The notes: generated by a model from the sequence alone, not told the origin. Shown: positions 1 through 9,208, numbered from the stretch's first letter. The stretch: 64,000 bases of DNA from Acidisphaera sp. S103 (GCF_009765975.1 NZ_LMUJ01000042.1:1-64000), one strand, 5' to 3'. Numbers and translations are program-made.

Positions 1-151
1 CAAGTGAGGCCTAGCAGGGACTCACATTCGATCCGAGCCGGTCAACCCCTCACCTTAACCGATTCCAATGACTCGCTTTGATCCCGGACAGACACTTAGG
101 GTTCGCGGCGAAATAACCGAATCGTTTGGCGAGAGCCGCCGGTCTCTCATC

Positions 152-185
152 GTCATAGGGGGCGAAGGCCCGCCATCCACACCTT
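152..185 (-). repeat. Dispersed palindromic intergenic repeat, copy A
   Basis: Read on the minus strand this 34-nt stretch matches the copy at 204-240 with about four differences by eye. Its core is a GC hairpin with a CTTC loop (GGCGGGC-CTTC-GCCC...), imperfect here on the 3' arm. It sits in the gene-free first 287 bases, facing copy B in opposite orientation about 20 bases away, so the two together form a larger inverted arrangement. No gene was recognised between position 1 and 287. Confidence 0.6.
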
Positions 186-203
186 GCTGTGCGGGTCTCG
201 GGA

Positions 204-240
204 AAGGCATGGATGGCGGGCCTTCGCCCGCCATGACGGG
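204..240 (+). repeat. Dispersed palindromic intergenic repeat, copy B
   Basis: This contains a perfect 7-bp stem with a four-base loop, GGCGGGC-CTTC-GCCCGCC. A 37-nt match with three differences occurs at 10514-10550. Two of those differences are compensating (GGTGGGC with GCCCACC), so the stem is kept. That points to a REP-like element conserved as a structure rather than as a sequence. Confidence 0.65.
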
Positions 241-289
241 ATTGGGCGGCAGTGCCAACGTCGAAGCACTTATTTATCAACGGACCCTT
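225..289 (-). repeat. 65-nt dispersed intergenic repeat, copy 1
   Basis: Read on the minus strand, this 65-nt segment matches 19372-19436 at 58 of 65 positions by eye. It overlaps the hairpin repeat at 204-240 and runs up to the stop codon of the yjbR-like gene, so the repeat edge supplies part of the TAA stop. Both copies lie just downstream of gene 3' ends. Function is unknown. Confidence 0.7.
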
Positions 290-629
290 AGACCGATCCC
301 ACCAACCGCCTAGGCGCCGTCATCCGATAACTACGCCCAACCAGATCGGCCACCTCATCCCAATCAGCCACCCCATCCAGCCAGAACCCGATCCACCCCT
401 TGTGCCCGACATAGGGCGGCCGAAAGAACCGCTCCGGCGCCGCCGTCACCAGGATCGCCTGCGCCCCTGGCGGCGCCTTGCACCACACGCTCAGCCGCCC
501 ATCCACCGCATGCACCATGGCAAAGATCTTGTCGCGGACCCGGAACGTCGGCTGTTCCCACGTCTCCTTCTCCACCGCTTCGGGCAACCCCAAACAAACC
601 TCACGCAACCGAGCGATCGCCTGTGTCAC
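288..629 (-). CDS. MmcQ/YjbR family protein
   Basis: This 113-residue protein has the length and composition of the MmcQ/YjbR family, small proteins with a double-wing DNA-binding-like fold whose biochemical role is not settled. Recognisable family features are the N-terminal leucine-rich helix, a [16 protein letters not shown] segment near residues 23-38, and a [10 protein letters not shown] segment near residues 77-86. There is no signal peptide or membrane segment, so it is expected in the cytosol. The start is GTG and overlaps the TGA stop of kdsA by four bases (GTGA), implying translational coupling behind kdsA. The stop codon lies at the edge of a dispersed intergenic repeat. Family assignment is by pattern; function is not inferred. 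Confidence 0.8.
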   Translation of the reverse strand: MTQAIARLREVCLGLPEAVEKETWEQPTFRVRDKIFAMVHAVDGRLSVWCKAPPGAQAILVTAAPERFFRPPYVGHKGWIGFWLDGVADWDEVADLVGRSYRMTAPRRLVGSV

Positions 630-1465
630 GCCGCCTGCTTCGCCAGCCGGTCGAATGCCGCCAGCCGCGTCACCAACGCCTCCATCTCCCGCAGGGGGAT
701 CATGTTCGGCCCATCGCTCGGCGCGACATCCGGGTCGGGATGGGTCTCGATGAACACCGCCGCCACGCCCACCGCCAGCGCCGCCCGCGCCAACACCGGA
801 GCGAACTCGCGCTGCCCACCCGACGACGTCCCCTGCCCGCCCGGCTGCTGCACCGAGTGCGTCGCGTCAAACACCACCGGATACCCGGTACGCGCCATGA
901 TCGGCAGGCTGCGCATGTCGCTGACCAGGGTGTTGTAGCCGAAGCTGGCCCCCCGCTCACACAGCAGGATGTTCTGGTTGCCGGTGCCGGCGATCTTGGC
1001 GGCGACGTTCACCATATCCCAGGGCGCCAGGAACTGGCCCTTCTTCACGTTGATCACGCGCCCGGTCTCCCCGGCGGCCAGCAGCAGGTCGGTCTGGCGG
1101 CACAGAAAGGCTGGGATCTGCAACACGTCCACGGCCTCCGCCGCCGGCGCACAGTCGGCCGCGGTGTGAACATCGGTCAGCACCGGCAACCCGGTCGCCT
1201 CCCGCACCTCGGCCAGGATCGCCAGTCCCGCCGCCATGCCGATACCCCGCTCGGCGGTCGCACTGGTGCGGTTGGCCTTGTCATAACTGGATTTGTAGAT
1301 GATCTTCACGCCGGTGCGGTCGGCGATCGCCCGCAACGCATGCGCTACCTCCAGCGCGTGGGATCTCGACTCGATTTGACAAGGGCCGGCGATCAGAACG
1401 AACGGACACAAATTGCTGATCTCGATCCCGCCAACCGTTACGACTCGCGCCGTGTCCGATTCCAT
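626..1465 (-). CDS. kdsA: 3-deoxy-8-phosphooctulonate synthase (KDO-8-P synthase)
   Basis: This enzyme condenses phosphoenolpyruvate with D-arabinose 5-phosphate to give KDO-8-phosphate for lipopolysaccharide. The protein is 279 residues, the usual length. It has the AGPCQIES motif near residues 26-33, a [11 protein letters not shown] motif near residue 57, GLPVLTDVH in the middle and THSVQQPGG near residue 205. The Cys in AGPC is typical of the metal-dependent class. Starting at ATG 1465 fits family length and leaves a GGAG-type ribosome site upstream; a longer reading to 1597 adds 44 residues of non-family sequence. The downstream yjbR-like gene overlaps by four bases. The gene is divergent from the CHAP gene. 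Confidence 0.93.
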   Translation of the reverse strand: MESDTARVVTVGGIEISNLCPFVLIAGPCQIESRSHALEVAHALRAIADRTGVKIIYKSSYDKANRTSATAERGIGMAAGLAILAEVREATGLPVLTDVHTAADCAPAAEAVDVLQIPAFLCRQTDLLLAAGETGRVINVKKGQFLAPWDMVNVAAKIAGTGNQNILLCERGASFGYNTLVSDMRSLPIMARTGYPVVFDATHSVQQPGGQGTSSGGQREFAPVLARAALAVGVAAVFIETHPDPDVAPSDGPNMIPLREMEALVTRLAAFDRLAKQAA

Positions 1466-1814
1466 GGCTCCAAACCCCTCCAAAAAACCCGAGCCTCTAT
1501 AGTTCTTTCTTCGCGCGCGGTCACAACTGATAAGCGCCCTCGGCAGTATCATCGTATGAGACGGATTTGACCCTCGAGCAGCCCGAAGGTGTGACATCGG
1601 CCTGATGCAAGAAAGTCACACCTGTAACATTTCAATTAATACGTTCGGGTCACATTTTCGTTATTAGGGATAAATACCTCATATCGATAGTTATCCACAG
1701 CCCCAGAACGGCGAAATGGTGCGTCAACCTAGAAATCTTGCCGCGAAAGGGTTGTCACCTTTGCAACCCTGCTGTTACCGCACGTCTTGTCTAGCGTTTG
1801 CGGGAGGCGAGTCT
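1466..1814. promoter_or_regulatory. Divergent intergenic region kdsA / CHAP gene with a 9-bp inverted repeat
   Basis: This 349-bp stretch holds no convincing gene and is much more AT-rich than its flanks. It contains a perfect 9-bp inverted repeat, AGGTGTGAC at 1587-1595 and GTCACACCT at 1615-1623, with a 19-base spacer. Position and composition suggest the promoters of both divergent genes. A lone match to the DnaA-box consensus lies at 1691-1699. Specific -35 and -10 elements could not be chosen with confidence. Confidence 0.4.
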
Positions 1815-2657
1815 ATGCGGTCAGTCGGAACAGGAACCAAAGCTTGGCTTTTGAGCTCGTCGCTCCTGCTCAGTTGCACCGTGTTCGTCGCCCAGGCCGA
1901 AGCCGCCCACCATAGTCATCCCGCCAAAGCGCATGCGATCGAATCCCATCACGCGGTTGCGTCCCATCATTCGATCGCGCCCCGCTACGCGCATCCGCTC
2001 AGCAGCCGCGTGGCGTTCGTGTCGCATGGCCGGTACTCCTACGCCATGCACCTGGCCGGCCGCCGGTTCGCGATGCGCTATCATGGCATTTCCTGCGTGC
2101 CGTACGCTCGTGAGATTTCCGGCATCGAGGTGCCCGGCAATGCCTGGCAGTGGTGGGACAATGCCGAGGGCCGCTATGCCCGCGGCGACCAGCCCGAAGC
2201 CGGCAGCGTGCTCAATTTCCGGGCGAATGGCCGCATGCGCCTGGGCCATGTCGCCGTCGTCTCACGCGTGGTGAACCCGCGTGAAATCATGGTGGATCAC
2301 GCGAATTGGCCGGGCGCCGGCGGCCGCGGAGGCATTTCCCGCGATGTCGCGGTGGTCGACGTCTCCGAGGCCAACGACTGGTCTGCCGTGCGGGTCGAAC
2401 TGGGCCGCGGCGGGGAATTCGGGTCGATCTACCCGACCTACGGCTTCATCTACGACCGCCCCGACAGCGGCCGGGTCGACGCCGAGATCAGCCGTCCCGC
2501 CCCACTGGTGGCGGCAATTAACCGAGCACCGGCCGATCTGCGCCCGGCGGCGGAGCGGTCCTGGCACACGGTGGAAGAAGTCGCCGAGGCCCCGGCCACC
2601 TCGGCCCGCCGCATCGACCTGACCGTGCCCTCGGCGGAATTCCACGCCGGAAAATAA
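1815..2657 (+). CDS. Secreted CHAP-domain protein (putative peptidoglycan amidase/endopeptidase)
   Basis: The 280-residue protein starts with a clear signal peptide (MRSVGTGTKAWLL..., hydrophobic to about residue 28, AEA cleavage site), so it is exported. A His-rich stretch follows, then a CHAP domain at roughly residues 85-185. The CHAP catalytic triad can be placed: Cys in GISCVPYARE, His in LGHVAVVSRV, and a following Asn/Asp in VDHANWPG. CHAP enzymes cleave peptidoglycan amide or peptide bonds. The C-terminal ~90 residues have no recognised domain. Start chosen at ATG 1815 because it precedes the signal peptide and has GGGAGGCGAG upstream; an earlier in-frame start would put 33 residues before it. 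It stands alone, divergent from kdsA. Confidence 0.85.
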   Translation: MRSVGTGTKAWLLSSSLLLSCTVFVAQAEAAHHSHPAKAHAIESHHAVASHHSIAPRYAHPLSSRVAFVSHGRYSYAMHLAGRRFAMRYHGISCVPYAREISGIEVPGNAWQWWDNAEGRYARGDQPEAGSVLNFRANGRMRLGHVAVVSRVVNPREIMVDHANWPGAGGRGGISRDVAVVDVSEANDWSAVRVELGRGGEFGSIYPTYGFIYDRPDSGRVDAEISRPAPLVAAINRAPADLRPAAERSWHTVEEVAEAPATSARRIDLTVPSAEFHAGK

Positions 2658-2746
2658 GACCACTTGCTTCCCGGCATCGCGGGCGCAGGCGTCGTCGAGC
2701 TTCGAACCAACACCGGTCCACATCAGGCTGCTGGAATAGCCAGGAC

Positions 2747-3679
2747 CTAATCCGGCTGGCCCACCAGGCGGTACATCTCAGCCAAGGCCGGACTCATCGG
2801 TACATTGAGTGTTTCGCCGTTCGGCAACCGATCCACCAGCCAACGTGCATACAGCCGGTTCAATGTCCCCTCGCCCGCCATGCGGACAAAGCTGTCGCGG
2901 ATCAGGTCGGCGAACGCAGCGTCATCCCGCCGGAAACCGATGGCGTACGGTTCGTAGGACAGATAATCGCCGGTGATGCCGAAGCGTTTGCCATCCGGTC
3001 GCGTGGCGACGAAGCCGGACAGCAGGATGTCGTCGGAGGCGAATGCATCGGCGTTGCCCGCCGCCAGCATGTCGTAGGCGGTGTTCAGATTGGGCACCTC
3101 GGTCACCGTGATCGGCGGCGAGACCGTCGTGGCCAGCCGGTGTAACGCAATCGCATTGGTTGTGCCGGTCCCAACGACAATCGTACGACCAGACAGTCCA
3201 CGGTAGGAGGAGACCGCCGGCCGCCCGTCCGCCAGCGGCACCAGCAGCTTGGTGCCCGCCAGGAAGAACACCGGCGAGAACGCCACGGTCTTTGCCCGTT
3301 CGGCGTTGGCGGTCGTGGACCCACACTCCAGGTCGATCGCACCCGATACGATCTTTGGCAGGCGTTCGTCAGCCGCCACCGGCACATAGACGATGCGCAC
3401 ACCGGTCTGCCACGCCGGGGCGTCCGATTCCAGCAGGTCGCGATTCAGCGTGCGGGCCACATCCTCCGCGATGCCGTGGCACAGATCCAGGGAAAAGCCG
3501 ACCGGTTGGCGGCCGGGGTTCAGGAAGGAAAACGGCGGCGCGCTGTCGCGATAGCCGATCAGGATGGTACCGCGATCGTTGATGGTCCGCAGCGTGCCGG
3601 ACAGCACGGCACCCTCTTCCGCTCGGGCACCGTAACAAACTCCAACCGCCAGCAGAACGAAGGCAAGAAGAAGCCTCAT
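2747..3679 (-). CDS. Family 3 periplasmic solute-binding protein (amino-acid type)
   Basis: This 310-residue protein begins with a signal peptide (MRLLLAFVLLAVGVCYGARA, cleavage near ARA-EE) and then a type-3 bacterial solute-binding domain. The opening GTLRTINDRGTILIGYRD, PPFSFLN and GFSLDLC pattern, an LECGSTTANAERAKTVAFSP segment and a GTTNAIAL segment are all usual in polar amino-acid binding proteins of ABC importers. It should capture an amino acid or related acid in the periplasm. The ATG overlaps the stop of the upstream symporter gene by four bases (ATGA), so the two are translationally coupled. No ABC permease or ATPase is nearby, which is unusual for this family. The ligand cannot be told from sequence. 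Confidence 0.87.
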   Translation of the reverse strand: MRLLLAFVLLAVGVCYGARAEEGAVLSGTLRTINDRGTILIGYRDSAPPFSFLNPGRQPVGFSLDLCHGIAEDVARTLNRDLLESDAPAWQTGVRIVYVPVAADERLPKIVSGAIDLECGSTTANAERAKTVAFSPVFFLAGTKLLVPLADGRPAVSSYRGLSGRTIVVGTGTTNAIALHRLATTVSPPITVTEVPNLNTAYDMLAAGNADAFASDDILLSGFVATRPDGKRFGITGDYLSYEPYAIGFRRDDAAFADLIRDSFVRMAGEGTLNRLYARWLVDRLPNGETLNVPMSPALAEMYRLVGQPD

Positions 3680-4947
3680 GCCGGCTCCACCTCCATTTCC
3701 TCGATCATTTCGGTTGTGTCGTCGTCGGCGACCAGCAGCCCTTCCCATTTGGCGACCACGGCGGTGGCCAGGGAGTTGCCGATCACGTTGGTCGCCGAAC
3801 GGCCCATATCGAGGAAGGTGTCGATGCCGAGGATCAGCAGCAGCCCTTCCTCGGGCAGGCTGAACTGGCTGAGCGTCGCCGCGATCACCACCAGCGACGC
3901 GCGCGGCACCCCGGCGACCCCCTTGCTGGTCAGCATCAGCGTCAGCAGCATGGCGATCTGGGTGCCGAGGGTCAGCGGAATGTCATACGCCTGGGCGATG
4001 AACACCGACGCGAAGGTGCAGTACATCATCGTGCCGTCCAGGTTGAACGAATACCCCAGCGGCAGCACGAAGCTGGAGATGTTGCGGGCGATAGGGAATT
4101 TCGCCAGTTGCTCCAGCATCTTCGGATACGCCGCCTCGGAGCTGGCGGTCGAAAACGCCAGCAGAAACGGCTCCCGCACCAGCATGACCAGGCGCCTCAC
4201 ACTGGGACCCAGGATCACGAAGCCGACCAGGATCAACAGCAGCCACAGGCAGACGAGGCCAAAGTAGAACTCACCCATGAATTTAGCGTAGTTCACCAGG
4301 ATGCCCAGGCCGTTGGTGGCGATGGTCGCGGTCATGGCGCAGAACACCGCCAGCGGGGCCAGTTTCATCACGTAGCCGGTGACCCGCAGGATGATATGCG
4401 ACAGGCCCTCGATGGCCTCCAGCACCAGCTTGGCGCGTGCCCCCATCGACGCGCAGGCGATGCCGAAGAAGATCGAGAACACCACGATCTGCAGGATCTC
4501 GTTGTCCACCATCGGGCGGATCGCCGAGTCCGGAAACACATGCTTGACGAACCCATCCAGCGTCATGGCGTGCGCATCGACGCCGGAACTGACGCCGCTG
4601 AGCACCTTGTGGATGCCGACGCCTGGCTCGAACAGGTTGACCAGGATCAGGCCCAGGGTCAGCGACACCAGGGAGGCACTGACAAACCACAGCATGGCCT
4701 TGCCACCGACCCGGCCGACGGCGCCGGCGTCCGACATATGGCCGATACCGACCACCAGCGTGGAGAACACCAGCGGCGCGATGATCATCTTGATCAGCCG
4801 AAGGAAAACGGTGCTGCCGATGGAGATGTAGCCGGCGAGCATCTTCTGTGTGGCTGGCGCGGCAACCTGGTCGTGGATCAGGCCACCGGCGGCGATTCCC
4901 AGGATCATCGCGATAAGGATATAGGTTGTCATACGGCTGGACTTCAT
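3676..4947 (-). CDS. Dicarboxylate/amino acid:cation symporter (DAACS family)
   Basis: This 423-residue inner-membrane protein has the multi-spanning pattern of the GltP/DctA family, which import glutamate, aspartate or C4-dicarboxylates with protons or sodium. Family landmarks are KMIIAPLVFSTLVVGI near residues 53-68, the serine-rich re-entrant loop TASSEAAYPKMLEQL in the second half, and GYSFNLDGTMMY shortly after. Length is usual. It is the first gene of a two-gene unit; the solute-binding protein downstream starts inside its stop codon. The final ~20 residues are acidic (DDDTTEMIEEMEVEPA). Choice between gltP, gltT and dctA is not possible from sequence, so no symbol is given. Confidence 0.9.
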   Translation of the reverse strand: MKSSRMTTYILIAMILGIAAGGLIHDQVAAPATQKMLAGYISIGSTVFLRLIKMIIAPLVFSTLVVGIGHMSDAGAVGRVGGKAMLWFVSASLVSLTLGLILVNLFEPGVGIHKVLSGVSSGVDAHAMTLDGFVKHVFPDSAIRPMVDNEILQIVVFSIFFGIACASMGARAKLVLEAIEGLSHIILRVTGYVMKLAPLAVFCAMTATIATNGLGILVNYAKFMGEFYFGLVCLWLLLILVGFVILGPSVRRLVMLVREPFLLAFSTASSEAAYPKMLEQLAKFPIARNISSFVLPLGYSFNLDGTMMYCTFASVFIAQAYDIPLTLGTQIAMLLTLMLTSKGVAGVPRASLVVIAATLSQFSLPEEGLLLILGIDTFLDMGRSATNVIGNSLATAVVAKWEGLLVADDDTTEMIEEMEVEPA

Positions 4948-5050
4948 TGCGACCGCGCCCCCTGTTGCTCAAGCGTCGGTGCGATCATGCTATGACGCAT
5001 CGCCGCATTACAAGAAGTTAACGCACCTCAGGGTCCAGCAACGTTTGCGA

Positions 5051-5602
5051 TCAAAGTCCGGCTCGGGCAGCAAACAACTTGTTGCATAGACCGCCCAGTT
5101 TGGCGGCAATCGTGTCATCGCCCACCGGGATGACCAGCTTTTCCCCACTGCCATTGGACCGATGCAGTTCGACGAGGCATTGCAGATTGCCCTTCCGCGC
5201 ATACAGGTCCGTCTCCTTGGCGTCCGGCACGTTGGAATCCGTAGTCGGGGTGCCGTAGGCCTCGTCACCAATCCCGGCCAGGGATTTACGTGATGGGGGA
5301 ACAAGAAGCAGCAGGTTCTTGAAGGACTGCATGTCACCGCGTCGTATCGATATATCGACGAACGCTACACCGTTTCCAGCGACGCCGAGTTCGCAGCCTT
5401 CCCCCTGCTGGCCCTCCGACATCGAATAATGGTTGATCGTCGCCTTTCCGGTAAGGATACCGTCGACGTCACTGACGGACAATTCCTTGTCGCATGGGTC
5501 CGGTGGGCGTGGGGTATCGGCCGCAAAGGCCGGCAGGCCGTGGATCGAAATACCGAGCAACGCAATAGTGGTAAAAATGGCTGCGATCTTGGGGGGTAGC
5601 AT
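5051..5602 (-). CDS. Hypothetical secreted protein with four cysteines
   Basis: No family was recognised for this 183-residue protein. It has a good signal peptide (MLPPKIAAIFTTIALLGISIHGLPAFA, cleavage near AFA-AD). The mature part has four Cys (in DPCDKE, GEGCELG, LQCLVEL and GLCNKLF), enough for two disulfides, suggesting a periplasmic or extracellular fold. Start chosen at ATG 5602 because GGAGGTAACA lies just upstream and the signal peptide begins there; a reading to 5698 adds charged residues in front of the signal. It stands alone between the symporter and cydC, all on the minus strand. The 190-bp stretch upstream is AT-rich and probably holds its promoter. Confidence 0.65.
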   Translation of the reverse strand: MLPPKIAAIFTTIALLGISIHGLPAFAADTPRPPDPCDKELSVSDVDGILTGKATINHYSMSEGQQGEGCELGVAGNGVAFVDISIRRGDMQSFKNLLLLVPPSRKSLAGIGDEAYGTPTTDSNVPDAKETDLYARKGNLQCLVELHRSNGSGEKLVIPVGDDTIAAKLGGLCNKLFAARAGL

Positions 5603-5793
5603 TGTTACCTCCAGGTCAGGTCGTTTATCGATAGACCGAATACTGGAATTATACGAATCGACTATGCCGTTGTTCTTTCGGCGCGGCTGCATAACCATTA
5701 TCGCGAGCTAGGGCGCGCCGTTCTTTGTTTTGTTGTTGAAAGGCGTGGATGCCGATCTGCATCGGCATGGCGAGTGGTGGGACCTGTCCGAGG

Positions 5794-7428
5794 TTACCCG
5801 GCTGCGGCGACGGCCTTGCCGTTGGACAGCCGGAAAATTCGGTCCAGCCGCTCCACGCCGGTCAGGCGGTGGGTGATCAGAATGACCGACCGGCCGGACG
5901 CAGTCTCGTTCAGCGTCTCCAGGAAGGCTCGTTCGGTCTCCGAGTCCAGGCCGGCGCAGGGTTCGTCCAGGATCAGCACGGGGGCCGGCGACAGCAGCGC
6001 TCGGGCCAGTGCCAGGCGCCGGCCTTGGCCGCCGGAAAAGCGGGTTCCGCCCTCACCCACCCAGGTTTCCAGGCGATCCGGCAGGGCGCGCACCATATCG
6101 CCGATCCGGGCCGCGTCCAGGGCAGCCCATAGTGCGGCATCATCCGCGTCGGGGCGTGCCAGCAGCAGGTTGGCTCGGATGGAGTCGTCGAACAGGTGGG
6201 TCGCCTGCCCCAGCCAGCCGATACGCGCGCGCACCAGTGCTGCCGGCAGGGTAGCGATATCGACGCCGCCCAGCCGGACCTGGCCGGAGCGCGGTGCCAC
6301 CACTTTCAGCGCTAGTGCCGCCAGGGTTGATTTTCCGGCCCCTGATGGGCCAAGCAGTGCCACGCGGGCGCCTTGCGGGACCTCCAGCGTCAGGCTGTCG
6401 AAGACTGGCGGGCGGTCGGGTTGCCAGCGGAACTCGACAGCCTCGAAGCGCAGCGTGGTGCCGACGGGCATGGCGGCGGGATCGGCCGGGTCGGGCACCG
6501 GCACGGGGGCATCCGCGGCTTCCAGCACCCGGCGGGCGGCGGCTGAGGCGTGGCCGGCCAGGGCACCGGCGCGGGTCAGGCCGCCCACGGCCTCGAATGC
6601 CGCCAGCACCAGGAATGCCGCTGCGATCGCCATGGCCGGGTTGACCCTGGCGCCGATCAGCACCGTCAGCACGGCGATCTGCGCGCACAGGAACGATGCC
6701 GCGCCGGCCAGGGCGGTCCGCCCGGCCATCGCCTGCTGCGCCGACAGCAGCGCTGCCTCCTTCGCCTGCACCGCGGCCAGCATGCGGCCCTCGGCGGCGA
6801 ATGCGCGCACCTCCCGCAACCCGGTCAGCGCGTCGAGGGCGGCGATGCGGAGCGCGCCTGCCTCGGCCGCCAGTCCGGCGCCGGTTCGGCTGGACGCCCG
6901 AGCGGCGAGGCAGGGCAGGATGAAGGCGGCGGCGGCAAAGAGGGTGCCGACCTCGATTGCCACACCGGGGGCGCGATGCCCGATCAGCAGCAGCAGCGTC
7001 GGTAACAGCAAAACCGCCGAGGCCAGCGGGAGCAGGATGCGCAGATACAGGCCGTCCAGGGCCTCGATGTCCCCGACAAGGCGGGACAGCGCATCGCCGG
7101 CGTGCCGGAATCCCAGGCCGCCGGCCGATGTGCGCGCCAGGCGGCGGAAGAACCACACGCGTGTGTCGGCCAGGGCTCGGAACATCGCGCCATGGGTGAC
7201 CAGCCGTTCGGTGTAGCGCAGGACGACGCGGGCGGAACCAAGGCCGCGCAGCACCGCCGGGATCACCAGGCCGCCGCCGACCAGTGCGGCCCCGATGGTC
7301 AGGCCGGAGACCGCCATCAGCGCGACCCCGGCGGCGAGCGATGCCAGGGAGACGACCAGGCCGGCCAGCAGCCATCCGGTCTGGCGGCCCCACAGGCCCA
7401 TGATCCGCAGCAATGGTCCGCTCATCAT
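5794..7428 (-). CDS. cydC: Thiol reductant ABC exporter subunit CydC
   Basis: The 544-residue protein is a half-size ABC exporter: six membrane helices in the first ~300 residues, then an ATPase domain with Walker A GPSGAGKST near residue 360, signature FSGGQGRRLALARA near 465 and Walker B LILDEPCAGLD near 487. Paired with CydD it matches the heterodimer that exports cysteine and glutathione to the periplasm and is needed for assembly of cytochrome bd and c-type cytochromes. Its ATG overlaps the cydD stop by four bases, so the order cydD-cydC is translationally coupled. No cydAB genes are in this window. The N-terminal arginine and proline content matches CydC rather than other exporters. Confidence 0.88.
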   Translation of the reverse strand: MMSGPLLRIMGLWGRQTGWLLAGLVVSLASLAAGVALMAVSGLTIGAALVGGGLVIPAVLRGLGSARVVLRYTERLVTHGAMFRALADTRVWFFRRLARTSAGGLGFRHAGDALSRLVGDIEALDGLYLRILLPLASAVLLLPTLLLLIGHRAPGVAIEVGTLFAAAAFILPCLAARASSRTGAGLAAEAGALRIAALDALTGLREVRAFAAEGRMLAAVQAKEAALLSAQQAMAGRTALAGAASFLCAQIAVLTVLIGARVNPAMAIAAAFLVLAAFEAVGGLTRAGALAGHASAAARRVLEAADAPVPVPDPADPAAMPVGTTLRFEAVEFRWQPDRPPVFDSLTLEVPQGARVALLGPSGAGKSTLAALALKVVAPRSGQVRLGGVDIATLPAALVRARIGWLGQATHLFDDSIRANLLLARPDADDAALWAALDAARIGDMVRALPDRLETWVGEGGTRFSGGQGRRLALARALLSPAPVLILDEPCAGLDSETERAFLETLNETASGRSVILITHRLTGVERLDRIFRLSNGKAVAAAG

Positions 7429-9113
7429 GCCGCGCCTCGTGCCGATACGGCCTTGCCGTCGCGCAGGTCCAGTCGCCGGCCGCCGAAACCGTGCGCGGCG
7501 GAGGAGTGGCTGGCCAGGATCACTGTCCGCCCCAATGCCAGTCGTCGGAGGCTGTCGAGTACCTCCTGCTCCGTTGCCGGGTCGAGGTGCGCGGTGGGTT
7601 CGTCGAGCAGCAGTACCGGGGCGTTCTTCAGGTAGGCTCGGGCGATGGCGACGCGCTGCGCCTGGCCGCCGGACAGGCCGTAGCCGCCCTCGCCGATCCG
7701 GGTGTTCAGGCCGGCCGGCAGCCCGGCGGTGAACTGGTCAAGCCGAGCGGCGGTGGCGGCGGCGGTGATTTCGTCGTCGGAGGCCTCCGGGCGGGCGAAC
7801 ACGATGTTGTCGCGGATGGTGCCGGAGAAGAGGACGGGCCGCTGGCCGATCCAGGCGGTCAGGCGGGACAGCGCTTGCGGCACGAGGTCGGTGATGTCGG
7901 CGCCGTTGATGGTGACGCGGCCGCTGTCGGGGCGGACGAAGCCGAGGAGGATCTCGATCACCGAGGATTTTCCGGCGCCGGACGGGCCGGCCAGCACCAG
8001 GGTTTCCCCGGCGGAGACCCGGAACGACAGCCCGTCCAGTGCTGGTCCGCGGGAGGCGTCCCAGGTCAGGCGCACATTGTCGAAGGCGACGGTCACGCCT
8101 TGTGCGGCGACGGTGCGGATTTCGCGCGCCGGAACGGGTTCGGGCAGCGGCGGCAGGTCGATCAGCGATTCCGCCGCGCCGGTGGCGTGCAGCCGGTCCT
8201 GGTAGGCGGCGGAGAAAGTTCGCAGCGGGGCGAAGAATTCCGGAGTCAGCAGCAGCACGGCCAGGGCCGGCCACAGGACGTTCGCTATGTCGCCGTGCCG
8301 CAGCAGGCCGAAATAGTGGATCGCCAGCACCACCAGGGCCAGCGCGGCGGCCAGGTCGAGCACGACCGACGACAGGAAGGCTACACGTAAAACCCGCATG
8401 GTGCGGACTCGGAGTTCGGATGCGGCGGCCGACAGGGATTGGGCCTCGTCCTCTGCCCTGCCGTACAGCACGATGGTGGCGATGCCGCGCATGCGATCGA
8501 GGAAGCGGGCCTGCAAACGCGCCATCGCCAGGAACTGATTGCGTGAGGCTGCGGCGGCGCCGATGCCGGCGACCGCCATGCCCAGGGGCACCAGCAGGCC
8601 ACAGCCCAGCAGAAGCAGCGCCGCCCATGGGTCGGCATACAGCACCGCCAGCAGAACGACGCTGGGGCCGACCATGGCGAAGGTCGTTGCCGGCACGTAG
8701 CGGGAGAACAGGCCGTCCAGTGCCTCGATCTTGTCCACCACGATGGTGGCCAGGTCGCCGGAATGGCGGCCGCGCAGCAGGGCTGGGCCGGCATGCAGCA
8801 GTCGGGACAGCGCGTCGCTGCGCAACCGTCGCCGAGCCGCCGCGCCAGCCGCGAAGGCGGTCTTTTCGGTCAGGTAGGACAGGCAGGCGCGCAGCACCGC
8901 CAGCACCCCGAATGCCGCCAGCGCGCTGGCATCGAGCGCTGATCCGGCGAAGGCCGAAGTCAGCACCGAGGCGGCGGCGAAGGCCTGGCCGATCGCCAGG
9001 ATCGATCCCGCCACGTGCAGCATCAGCACCGGTCGGGCGGTTCGGCTGCCCGCGCGTTGTTCTCGCCGCAACCAGGATCGTGCAGCGGCCTTGGTGGGAT
9101 CTGCCTGTGCCAT
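7425..9113 (-). CDS. cydD: Thiol reductant ABC exporter subunit CydD
   Basis: This 562-residue half-size ABC exporter is the partner of the downstream CydC. The N-terminal ~310 residues carry six membrane helices. The ATPase domain has Walker A GPSGAGKSS near residue 378, signature LSGGQAQRVAIARA and Walker B LLLDEPTAHLD. The gene order and the four-base overlap with cydC are typical. The ATG at 9113 is the first in-frame start giving family length; the preceding ~95 bases (9114-9208) separate it from asd and contain no gene. In the family, CydDC acts in the inner membrane and keeps the periplasm reducing enough for haem-protein assembly. Confidence 0.88.
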   Translation of the reverse strand: MAQADPTKAAARSWLRREQRAGSRTARPVLMLHVAGSILAIGQAFAAASVLTSAFAGSALDASALAAFGVLAVLRACLSYLTEKTAFAAGAAARRRLRSDALSRLLHAGPALLRGRHSGDLATIVVDKIEALDGLFSRYVPATTFAMVGPSVVLLAVLYADPWAALLLLGCGLLVPLGMAVAGIGAAAASRNQFLAMARLQARFLDRMRGIATIVLYGRAEDEAQSLSAAASELRVRTMRVLRVAFLSSVVLDLAAALALVVLAIHYFGLLRHGDIANVLWPALAVLLLTPEFFAPLRTFSAAYQDRLHATGAAESLIDLPPLPEPVPAREIRTVAAQGVTVAFDNVRLTWDASRGPALDGLSFRVSAGETLVLAGPSGAGKSSVIEILLGFVRPDSGRVTINGADITDLVPQALSRLTAWIGQRPVLFSGTIRDNIVFARPEASDDEITAAATAARLDQFTAGLPAGLNTRIGEGGYGLSGGQAQRVAIARAYLKNAPVLLLDEPTAHLDPATEQEVLDSLRRLALGRTVILASHSSAAHGFGGRRLDLRDGKAVSARGAA

Positions 9114-9208
9114 GGAGGGGTGGATTAGACGAACGGGGCGGCGATGGACAGTACGGGAAAGCCAAAACGGCTGTTAAACTTCGTCAAGATCGCCGCCACC
9201 GGTCGAGG

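Noticed and set aside
1691-1699. Exact DnaA-box consensus TTATCCACA
   Set aside because: Only one box is present, without a cluster, dnaA, or other origin features. A single match by chance in an AT-rich stretch is likely.
4108-4995. Long open frame on the plus strand opposite the symporter gene
   Set aside because: It mirrors the symporter codons, is extremely His/Gln/Asp-rich and has no ribosome site. Such opposite-strand frames are common in this GC-rich DNA and were left out throughout.
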